Origin: a virus
Direction: 5' to 3' (one strand)
DNA: 31,661 nucleotides
Virus record (IMG/VR): IMGVR_UViG_3300029448_000220
Location: 1-31,661 of that record
Shown: positions 15,901 to 22,765 of the stretch, piece by piece
How the letters are laid out: every line of letters starts with the position of its first letter
Position numbering within the stretch: position 1 is the first letter of the stretch
The notes under the pieces: generated by a model
The model's database searches: none
The model's input: the letters and a program-made list of their open reading frames with translations, nothing else
What the model was told of the DNA's origin: nothing
Program-made: the position numbers and the translations under genes

Positions 15901-18900
15901 CAACTGCACTGCCAAATTCGCCTCCTTTGTCTACATTAGGTGCCACAATAGTTTGAGTAATGCCATAACTTGATCTAGCATCTCTGTTGATCCAATGCAC
16001 AGCACCCTGTGATGTTGCATCACTGCCTTCAACTTTCGTCACACTTATTGTGGACGATGAATCGCCAACATCTAAAGGCTCTGATTGGAAATTGGTGGCC
16101 GCAGTGTTCTTTACCCAGATTATGTCATTATCCCAATCCACATCTAAAATTTTACCTGTAGCACCAGACTCTGATCCAATCACTGTTGTGCCTCTAGTGT
16201 ATGCTCTAAATGTGGCACTTAGAGTTAATTTCACAATGTCGGCAGTTTGTGGTGATCCTGCAAATACTCTTCCACCGTCAGATACCATTGCAATGCTATG
16301 ACCAAATCTATCATCAGCGTCAGAGTTGCCTATGTCTAGTAGAATTGAATTTCTCAGATAAAAACTATCTGCTGTGCTGTTTCTAATATACACAAATGTT
16401 TTGTTGACACCAGGTGCAGTGGATGCCAAATATAGATTGCTATCATCAACAGCAATTGCGGATCCCATTTCGCCGCTGGCTTGTTCTTCTTCTATCAATG
16501 TTTCATCTGATATGCTATATTCTGTTGACTGTGATTTTTGATACACTTTCCAAAGTCCGTTGTCAGGATACTGTTTTTTATAATCATTATCAACATACAC
16601 ATAATCGCCTATGGCAAAATCTTTGGTTGGTAAAATTGTGTTGATATCATCCATCTTGTTGATTCTGACACTACCAAACTTTCCTATTGTGCCCTGTAAA
16701 TTTGTGCTGTCGACAGTGCCACTGAAAGCCACTGTGAAGCTTCTATCATCATCTGTGCTGTCTGCTGTCAAAACTTGATACACACCATCAATGGAATCGT
16801 TTACATCAAAAATTGCAACATAATCATTTTCATTTAGGCCATGTGGTTCTTTAGTTGTAATTTGTAATACATCATCAAATTGTTTGTATGCTTCAGTGCT
16901 TGTGTTTACACTATTGAATCTCTTAACGTCCCAATCACCAGTGGGTGTATTTGCTACCCACACTGTTTGACCTTCCTTAAGCTGTGTTGCATCTAAATTT
17001 AACAATTCGGATTCATCAAACACAGTGTAGTTCACTTGATTAGGTAAAACATAGCCTGCTGATGGCAGTTGGAAAATACTGTCTATGGTATTTTGATGTT
17101 GATTGTAATCAATGGTTTGATTGATTGATCCATCAAAAGCATATGGCTTGAGAAGCAATTCATCACTTTGTTGATTGATATTGATCACAGTTTCTGTATC
17201 ATCTAAATTGTCTTCGCTTACTTTGTAAACCAGTCTATCTCTAAGATGTTTACTTTCTGGCACTACAAATGCAAATGCTTGTTGTGTTCTGTGTCCACCA
17301 TATTCGCCCACCCTAAAAGCATATTCTTCAAATAAATCATAAGACACATCCTGATCTGACTGTGGCTGTGATTTAAATTTGTTGATTGGACCTATAGTCC
17401 CTTTTTCTTTCAACATACCTTGATAAAATTTAAATTGTGTAAGTTCTTCTAGTCCTAAATTATTCATATATTGTCTTGGTTGATAAGCAATAAGATGCTG
17501 TGCATATCTTTGTTGCTCTGAGTCAAAATTATCTGAATCTAAAGAATAAAAATCTCTAAATGCCTCTGCCTTGGCATCCCAGTTAGGCAACATTTGTTTT
17601 TCTGGTGCTTCTTCTTTATATTGATAAAACTTTCTCTCAAAGGTTTCGCCGCTGGTGTGGTTGATTGTCACTGCATAATACTTGCCTTGATGCACAACAT
17701 TTTCTCCAATTCTATAATCTGTAAATGGAGTCCAATCTAATATTTTTGCCTGATCCAACACATATCCTGGAGCATATAAGTCTCCGTTCCAATTAGCAGT
17801 CCTAAATCCAACAAGTTTAATTCTATCCTGTCTATTTCCTGTGATGTCGTCGAATATAACATCGCTGAACTGTGAAATATTATCAAACACAACAAGATGT
17901 TCTTTTTGCACTGCACGAATGTCTGCATTGTATATGCCATCTTCTGTAGGATTTGTAACAAGCCTAAACACACCATCCTGTCTATTTGTGGTGAAATTGT
18001 TTGGATTGATTGGCAGGCCATCTTGTTGTAACACAGAATAAAACTGATCTGTGTCTGTGAGATCATCACCAATGGTGTTTTCTTTTTGGAATGTTAAACT
18101 TTGAGCAGAAGGTGACAGTGTAATCACTGAATCTGTGTTCCATCCTTGCGTGGTCCAGAACAAAAATTCTTTCACACTTAGGTCCCAATTAGCTGGCTGT
18201 TGAAGTTCGTTGACAAAGTCATCGAATACAAATCCTTCTATTTCAAGGTGTTGTGCATAGCCAAACAAAAAGTCCGCAGTATCTTGTGCTGTGTTAAACT
18301 GTTGTCCATATGGAACTGTGGTTATCGTTGGTTCGTAGTTTTTGTATTTTTTTACAGACACTCCGCCTTTTAATGGAAGTGTAGCTCCTATTTCGGACCA
18401 ATTAGTTGCATCAAAATTTTGTCCACTTGTGATAGTGTTTAATGATCGATAAAACACACTTTCGTTTCTCACAATGACTCCTTTGTTGTAAAATCCACCT
18501 GCTTGCCATTCTGTAAATGACTCTGTGGTTGCACCTATGCGTATTGTGGAAGAATTTGAAAACTGTTTTGGTTTGTAATATTTGAATGTCCTATCAAAAT
18601 TAGAATAACCAGATACTTTGAATCCAGTGCCAGTTTTTTGCACTATCACTCCACTGTAGTGTGCTGTGACCACTGGAGCACTTTTATAAATTAGTATGTT
18701 AAAATTTTCTCGTGGTAAAAACACGCCTTGTGATGTGCTTTGTGGTGACACACTGCCCACAGCCACTTGCAAATTATCTTTGTTTGTAAAGCCACCTAAT
18801 TTATAAGATAACTGCACAGCAATGTTATTGAATTTATCTGAAATATAAGTGTTGGCTGTGTATCCTAAATGCTTAATGTAATCGGAAATTGCATTTATGT

Positions 18901-21900
18901 AACCTGCTGTTTGCACAGTGGATGAAGGAATAATATAGTTTGTAACATCTTGCCTGTAAAGACCGTTGTATACCCACTGTCCAATGTTGTTTTTGTTGGA
19001 GCGTGATGTATCAAACCAAATGCCGGCATACTTGCTTGGTTTGGCTAAAAATTTTGCAACTTGCTCTGCAAATAGATAAGAAGAAGATCTACGCCAAGCT
19101 GATTCTGCTGGTGCATAATCTCCATAGTTCCAATTTTTTTGATGATCAGCATCTACCACATATCCTGTGTTCAAAAAACCTGCTTCCATTGGACTTAATA
19201 GATTGCCACTGTCGTCAATTGGCAAAATATCTATTACATTAGGTTTAGCATATTTTGTATAGTAGCCTTTTCGTGATCCTTGTGCAATAAAACCAGATGC
19301 TACATCATCCCATAATAATAAGTTTCCTTTTGTGTAAGGACTAGCACCATATCTTGTGTCCCACCAATCAGGCTTGATTGTAAAATCAAATATCTCCCAC
19401 GGATGTGTATGTGGTTGATCTGTATTAAAAAACTGCTTGTATATGCCACGCCAATATCCTGGCAGTGCAGAATTGTCTAGTCTATTGATATAAGAACTAA
19501 AATTCCATGTTAAGTCGTTTGTTGCTGAATAGGTGTCATTGGTACTGTAGTCTACTGCAAAAGTGCCTGACCAACTAAAAAAGTCTTTGGCAAAAAGATC
19601 AAGCACCTCTTGTGCTGTGTATTCATTCGACTTGTAATATCCATAGTCAATGTCAATTGTTTCATCCAGATAAGATGTCTTGATATTGTTGTAAATTCTC
19701 TTTTCAAATTCCAATAATATATTGTCACGATAATCGCCATAAGCAATTGTGATCGCACCATCATGTCCTCTAATCACATCAGTGCTTGGTTGATATGTGT
19801 CATCTGTGTATTTGGATGGTTGGTATGCTGGAGCCAGTCCTAATTTTGTAGGAGTTGCTGGAATAAAGTTGCTGTCTGTGGAATCATATTCAACAATCTG
19901 TAATATATCATTAGGAGCCAGTGTTGTTTTGACTTCAATCCCGTCTTGATTAGACGAATCATCTGTTGCTGTAAATTCGTAATCTAAGCCATGCACTAAC
20001 TGGACATCATTGAGATAAACGTAGATTGCTTTTTTAGATAAAGTTGTTAAGTTGTGGGCAAACGAAATAGGATAGTTGATTACTTCATCATCTATCACAG
20101 TGTATTTGGTTATGGATTTTGTGTTGCCTGCACCCAACATGTCCGAATCAAAAAACGGCATGGTATTGGTTTTATTTTGATTGATCAACTCTAAGACATT
20201 GTCTAAATTTTGCTGAACTGTGAAGTCTGATGACACTTCATTCAATCTTTCAATAATATTTTGTTTTACTTTTTCGTATTCTTTGCCTGCAAATCTCATT
20301 GCTTTGGCAAGGTTCAAAACTTTGTCTTTGACTAATATATGTGCCAAAGGATCATTACCTGAGTGTTGCATCATGAGTGATGAATGTCCAAACACGTTTG
20401 ATAAATCACGTGAGTTGTTTGGACCATTTGCTGTGCCTACAAAGTCTGTCATGTCGTTGACACCTAATCTGTAGTGTTTGACCATATCACCTAGTGTAAA
20501 TTGTGTAACATTTTTGTTTTGTGCATTTCTTTGCAACGACACTGGCACTTCAAAAAATCCAAATCCGGATGGAGTGCCAACAGATGAATGTGCTTTTACT
20601 GTGATGACATCATCAGTGAGCATCACATCATTTGTTTTAACGTATATTTTTGTGTTGATATTTTCTAGCACATAGTCAGTATACATGTCGCCATTTTTTA
20701 AAACTTGCACTGTTAAATCTGTTAATGTTTGTGGATTTTTGTAATGATCGACTTCGAAGTAGTGTTGGTTAGTATTGTTTTCATACACTTTGATAATTTT
20801 TTGATTTGCCACCACAGCATATTTTTTCCAGTTGTTTGTGACAATTGCGACTGTGGAGCCTTTTTTGTATAGATTAAAATGATACTGCCTTATACTTCTT
20901 TCAACAATATTGCCTGCATCCACAAATTGCACTTTGTCACTGTTAAATGTGTCCTGTAATCTAATATCATTGATCAGTCCAAGCCTTTCATATATCACAT
21001 TGGTTCCATAAACAGTATCCGGTGTGCCTTGCGTATCAGTAGCAACTTCGAACAAAGTTGATCCAGTAAAGTTTGTGGAAGGATATGTAGTAAGATTGCC
21101 TAAAGATACTTGATCAGCGTCAAACACGTCAAATTTTGGTTTTTGATTAACTTTTGTTTTTTGCTGTGATTTTGTCCATAAACCGTTTTCCACATGATAA
21201 GTGACACCTTTGTTAGATCCTTTTCTTGACACCACAGATAACATTTCTTGTGCTGTCAATGTTTCACTTAGAACCAATTGAATTACAGTTGTGCTGTCTA
21301 ATTCGTTGGCTACTTGCACAAAATCAACAGTAAAAATTTTCCGTTGTTGTTCTTGATCTGCTGTGAAAATAATTGTGTCTCCCTTTTTGAGTTCGGCAGT
21401 GTCAGCAAAATATCCTGCTTGACCTTGAACATTTGACAAAGCATCTGTGGTTGTAGTATCAATTACATCAACTAGTCTTCCATTGTTGCCGTGATTAAAC
21501 AATTCAATGTTAGGCAAAAATTCAACAATTGGTCTTTTGGCTCTGATGTCTTCTGTCAAAGTAATTGTTGAATCAAAATGTGTTTCTGTTAATTTTATTG
21601 CATCAATGTGTGTCCAACGATTTGCTCTTGACCATGCATTCAAATCTTGTGAAGATCTATTAATTGTAAAATAATCAAGTACCTTGCTTTCGGACACAGA
21701 ATTATCGAACCCTGTTGTGTCAAATCCAACAACGCCATTTTCGTCCCATACTTCTCCAGTTTCTGTGCCATATGATTCAACCACTTCATGGCTAACAATA
21801 TCAGTCAGTGAGATGCTTTCGCCTACTCCATCAACAAAATATTTTTTATTGATGTAAGACGATGTCACACCTGTGTTGATTTGGATATTCACAGTATCTG

Positions 21901-22765
21901 TCAGAGTAAGTCCATTTGCATCTGTAAATTTTAAAGATCCTTCAATTGCTTCACTTGGATCAAAGTCAACCAAGTCTAAATCTTTTACAATGATTCTGCC
22001 TTTCATGTTTACATGATTGCCACATTGATAGAACAACACTGTATCAATGTTGGAAGAAGAATCATTGCTAGGAACTTTTAAAGTTACAATGCCGTCCATT
22101 GCACCGTTGTTGGTCACATGTTCATCTGACACTTGATCACTTGAGCCGGTGCCATATTGTGTTTTGATGTAAAAAGGATGGCCTGGTGCATTGATTGAAA
22201 ATTCATATGTGCTGCCTTTGTAAACTATTATGTCTGGATTGTCCTGATCAATTTTGTTTGAAAACACATATGCTCCAAGTGCATTGTTTACAACACTAAT
22301 CCTTGAAGTGGTGCCAGGGCCAACATCCAATATGATTGGGGACAAGTTTTTTGACATCCAATAATACTGTCTATAGTTTACAAGTTTGTCAGGATCTACT
22401 GGAGGAGCATATGAATAAGATTCTTGTTCCCAAAGTCTATCATGCTTTTCATTACTGCCGCCTTGTGCTTTTATTTCATTTACTGCGTCGATATACTGAC
22501 TAGCAAAGTCAATGTTGGAACCATCTGTCTTGTATGTCACTGTTGGTTCAAGTTGATAACTTTGACGTTGTAGAGAACTTTCTTCTAAATATATGTCTGT
22601 GGTTCGATATGATGGCTTATATCTCTGTCCAATGTATGCACTAAGCCTATCTAACACAGATGGTTCGATCAATTGATCGATGGTTGAATTAATAAATCTT
22701 TTGTTCTTTTCTGTTTGAAAAATTTGTGGTAAAAGTTGTGAAGAAGATCTAGTAGATTTGCTCAT
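9950..22765 (-). CDS. Giant multidomain virion protein (4271 aa) after gp6
   Basis: One uninterrupted minus-strand frame encodes 4271 residues. The position directly after gp6 is that of gp7/gp8 and the fibre-attachment proteins in T4, so it is probably a baseplate-peripheral or fibre protein. No catalytic motif was found. Residues 1-140 (LLPQIFQTEKNKRFINSTID, YAPPVDPDKLVNYRQYYW) form a distinctive head that I recall from other large marine phage structural proteins. Residues ~1415-1465, 1675-1713 and 3410-3448 resemble carbohydrate-binding modules. Residues ~2095-2650 are a seven-repeat FG-GAP propeller. Residues ~3312-3380 are a Gly-rich double repeat, and ~3610-4235 hold several GDGST/GDAST beta-sandwich repeats. 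FIGTERIAYF near 4110 is a motif common in baseplate proteins. The start is firm: TAATG overlap with gp6 and GGAGG 9 bases upstream. Dominance of Thr, Asn, Asp and Ser with few Cys fits an extracellular assembly. Confidence 0.85.
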   Translation of the reverse strand: MSKSTRSSSQLLPQIFQTEKNKRFINSTIDQLIEPSVLDRLSAYIGQRYKPSYRTTDIYLEESSLQRQSYQLEPTVTYKTDGSNIDFASQYIDAVNEIKAQGGSNEKHDRLWEQESYSYAPPVDPDKLVNYRQYYWMSKNLSPIILDVGPGTTSRISVVNNALGAYVFSNKIDQDNPDIIVYKGSTYEFSINAPGHPFYIKTQYGTGSSDQVSDEHVTNNGAMDGIVTLKVPSNDSSSNIDTVLFYQCGNHVNMKGRIIVKDLDLVDFDPSEAIEGSLKFTDANGLTLTDTVNIQINTGVTSSYINKKYFVDGVGESISLTDIVSHEVVESYGTETGEVWDENGVVGFDTTGFDNSVSESKVLDYFTINRSSQDLNAWSRANRWTHIDAIKLTETHFDSTITLTEDIRAKRPIVEFLPNIELFNHGNNGRLVDVIDTTTTDALSNVQGQAGYFADTAELKKGDTIIFTADQEQQRKIFTVDFVQVANELDSTTVIQLVLSETLTAQEMLSVVSRKGSNKGVTYHVENGLWTKSQQKTKVNQKPKFDVFDADQVSLGNLTTYPSTNFTGSTLFEVATDTQGTPDTVYGTNVIYERLGLINDIRLQDTFNSDKVQFVDAGNIVERSIRQYHFNLYKKGSTVAIVTNNWKKYAVVANQKIIKVYENNTNQHYFEVDHYKNPQTLTDLTVQVLKNGDMYTDYVLENINTKIYVKTNDVMLTDDVITVKAHSSVGTPSGFGFFEVPVSLQRNAQNKNVTQFTLGDMVKHYRLGVNDMTDFVGTANGPNNSRDLSNVFGHSSLMMQHSGNDPLAHILVKDKVLNLAKAMRFAGKEYEKVKQNIIERLNEVSSDFTVQQNLDNVLELINQNKTNTMPFFDSDMLGAGNTKSITKYTVIDDEVINYPISFAHNLTTLSKKAIYVYLNDVQLVHGLDYEFTATDDSSNQDGIEVKTTLAPNDILQIVEYDSTDSNFIPATPTKLGLAPAYQPSKYTDDTYQPSTDVIRGHDGAITIAYGDYRDNILLEFEKRIYNNIKTSYLDETIDIDYGYYKSNEYTAQEVLDLFAKDFFSWSGTFAVDYSTNDTYSATNDLTWNFSSYINRLDNSALPGYWRGIYKQFFNTDQPHTHPWEIFDFTIKPDWWDTRYGASPYTKGNLLLWDDVASGFIAQGSRKGYYTKYAKPNVIDILPIDDSGNLLSPMEAGFLNTGYVVDADHQKNWNYGDYAPAESAWRRSSSYLFAEQVAKFLAKPSKYAGIWFDTSRSNKNNIGQWVYNGLYRQDVTNYIIPSSTVQTAGYINAISDYIKHLGYTANTYISDKFNNIAVQLSYKLGGFTNKDNLQVAVGSVSPQSTSQGVFLPRENFNILIYKSAPVVTAHYSGVIVQKTGTGFKVSGYSNFDRTFKYYKPKQFSNSSTIRIGATTESFTEWQAGGFYNKGVIVRNESVFYRSLNTITSGQNFDATNWSEIGATLPLKGGVSVKKYKNYEPTITTVPYGQQFNTAQDTADFLFGYAQHLEIEGFVFDDFVNELQQPANWDLSVKEFLFWTTQGWNTDSVITLSPSAQSLTFQKENTIGDDLTDTDQFYSVLQQDGLPINPNNFTTNRQDGVFRLVTNPTEDGIYNADIRAVQKEHLVVFDNISQFSDVIFDDITGNRQDRIKLVGFRTANWNGDLYAPGYVLDQAKILDWTPFTDYRIGENVVHQGKYYAVTINHTSGETFERKFYQYKEEAPEKQMLPNWDAKAEAFRDFYSLDSDNFDSEQQRYAQHLIAYQPRQYMNNLGLEELTQFKFYQGMLKEKGTIGPINKFKSQPQSDQDVSYDLFEEYAFRVGEYGGHRTQQAFAFVVPESKHLRDRLVYKVSEDNLDDTETVININQQSDELLLKPYAFDGSINQTIDYNQHQNTIDSIFQLPSAGYVLPNQVNYTVFDESELLNLDATQLKEGQTVWVANTPTGDWDVKRFNSVNTSTEAYKQFDDVLQITTKEPHGLNENDYVAIFDVNDSIDGVYQVLTADSTDDDRSFTVAFSGTVDSTNLQGTIGKFGSVRINKMDDINTILPTKDFAIGDYVYVDNDYKKQYPDNGLWKVYQKSQSTEYSISDETLIEEEQASGEMGSAIAVDDSNLYLASTAPGVNKTFVYIRNSTADSFYLRNSILLDIGNSDADDRFGHSIAMVSDGGRVFAGSPQTADIVKLTLSATFRAYTRGTTVIGSESGATGKILDVDWDNDIIWVKNTAATNFQSEPLDVGDSSSTISVTKVEGSDATSQGAVHWINRDARSSYGITQTIVAPNVDKGGEFGSAVAVSGDGTYLVIGAPGGPDDSTAADRGTVYVYKYAKDGSSTRYDLHQTLVPTANSQLGSRFGEQVEISNDGKTIIISSPKQDNDSTTNDGGRVYVFRLKNDVFYEHESLTANLIDDIQFGTSLAISSDGTDVLVGAPLYSGAVRKQGGVFHFTKNTFTAIGDGSTTQFDVGFTVDHNEFIGVFVGNDNYAHNDGNDSSTTNFYRVDGSTNSVTLSSAPASGSTVVITQYTLTDTITVRSSHVNQQFGKNVTVKDNNMMAQSIFGDAKLSTTFDRLATDGSTVLSETTFDAGTTSFVDVQNDSGQVHVFNKINLKFIAVQNIRPSQTLPSGADYGSAIAFSKLNAYIGASGLDGSLSGSGRFFIFKKITDSLGWETIATQPSLVDVNKIEKAFLYDTSTNRIVNQMPIIDPIKGKLFAEVRKNINFEIAFDPAEYDSWDEDHLGEIWLDISTFKYFWYEQGSDDDKLNNWAKLHPSSDVQVKEWISSSLTPTQYNAVSNTNEGQSQNITGTANNTFVTKRVYDENKSRFVNKYFYWVSNSTSLGNNNTLSALEIANSLTNPTLFSNNFAGFVSKDSIILNLNRNQLAQNSIALQFENTTDSEPIHKHTEHVLIAKDDANSAIPQSLTDKFFDSLIGFDKFGRTVPDVNQPPSLRYGTLNRPRQSWYPDRIGALKIIVQFVNDQLKTQAYATTKDLSLFNKIDPLPSLKLGEYDKEVDTDTDLTYVNTNEISIGYKILVIADTNVDNGWAVYQWTGDIWDRTLQQTYDTKKYWSFADWYAEGYSINTVADHLVTDERTRLNGNYSKGDIVKVKQSYGGEFRLYLKTSSSFETVGIENGTLELSTSLFDYSANQIGFGADAYGADLYDAEAVTELRNILDAVKNFAIDEDAILYNKLFFIGVRIAQLQNKNLDWAFKTSFVKAINTYSNLQQLREFQIDTADAVNDFFREVLPFKTTVREDVTSYLNKDTVAGDFTDFDNRTYYNKDTATYETPNINPSQTDLPSIYDTYPWKEYANNFKLTVGSIVVDRQGDGYTEVPTVTITGGGGTGAKAVATIGNGKITEIKVTNAGTGYVSIPTVSITGGGGASIQTTALAHAELVNNKVRSVDTTIKFDRLNSLRETQSNTIVEWSKYTSYTAGQNVRYLDKIYRVHEPFTSGDKFGDNVLLPDSSSATSQHPLVEWSATDRIHAYYDPSAGMAGLIGDGSTTNNAYAQLMTGIEYPGVRVQALTFSESSGYDIIGYDNTEYDTNVSLAEATDPVNLDQVLDSKSFTTSLGTRAEDINVVGDDFISEYSAHGPEEVLPGGVYDTLDLKVYTRQTDSASNIFKKRYSGDGSTVVFTTPELTNTDGLRVYVNNIFKIQGTDYTVNFATNKITFTTAPSNNDIIEISVIEVSTNSLLGRFEFTGDASTVDFATTVNSDLITQTYVLVNGVKTTTTKVLNEDSVTALIRFSSAPVDGAKIEVYLFDLPVGTKAFSEVVTTQYTDIPTDSSRFEIQIDPVSLVTGPYHHKVIVEGVAGSNGTNRYRLDPPQIAYYEGDASTTSFIIPTEPVSSALANITDTEVFKNGIKLTPGEDFTIGSNALGNTAAVLSVTPAVGDVIAVIYLSGHDYTLDGNGKLVLQSGWNDDSSIDAETIFVTTFSNHDTQSLRTELFSGSTGDVTTLTVDRGLITASPTTTEDFGDLDTGDQFNQDLGFTSGNILADDIDAKKYELSKTPLNSSFVFVTVNKQYLTANIDYVLEGNQLFLPQRSLGLSDVVTVTYISGTIQKNPIAYRVFKDIINRYHYKRISSAHSTVLKAELSKDATEILVEDATVLGTPNTDINTPGVIFIGTERIAYFEKDGNTLKRLYRGTFGTAVQTHALKSKIVDASGLQSMPYEDTTATTTFTGDGTTVSFALSYLPSAKEDIVVTIGGAKSTAFSIGSDSTTAVILDSAPSVGVQVDIIRKTGLVWYDQGTTSASNGLGLQQATGVEIAFLQEKPADISLI
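12625..12830 (-). repeat. Glycine-rich double repeat inside giant gene
   Basis: Two copies about 110 bases apart encode G-Y-T-E-V-P-T-V-T-I-T-G-G-G-G-T-G-A and G-Y-V-S-I-P-T-V-S-I-T-G-G-G-G-A (about residues 3312-3380), joined by IGNGKITEIKVTNAGT. The unit is a known style of beta-repeat in phage and surface proteins. The high-glycine runs are also visible at the DNA level as GCC-rich blocks at 12651-12672 and 12763-12783 in an otherwise AT-rich gene. Confidence 0.75.
14815..16485 (-). repeat. Seven FG-GAP-like repeats (beta-propeller region) inside giant gene
   Basis: Seven segments match (F/Y/M)G-x-x-(I/V/L)-(A/E/T)-(I/V/M/F) followed by D/N-rich turn and G-A/S-P-like ends: GEMGSAIAV, DRFGHSIAM, GEFGSAVAV, SRFGEQVEI, IQFGTSLAI, QQFGKNVTV and ADYGSAIAF (residues ~2095-2650). 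Several are followed by a G-x-V-(Y/H/F)-(V/H)-F strand (GTVYVYKY, GRVYVFRL, GGVFHFTK, GQVHVFNK, GRFFIFKK). Seven is the blade number of integrin-alpha-type propellers. Two blades carry inserted domains, one a GDGST repeat. Confidence 0.75.

Noticed and set aside
22586-22595. TAAATATATG on the + strand, antisense within the giant gene
   Set aside because: It matches the promoter core but has no spacing to the ATG and no real gene follows; probably chance in AT-rich DNA. It shows that the motif alone is not sufficient.
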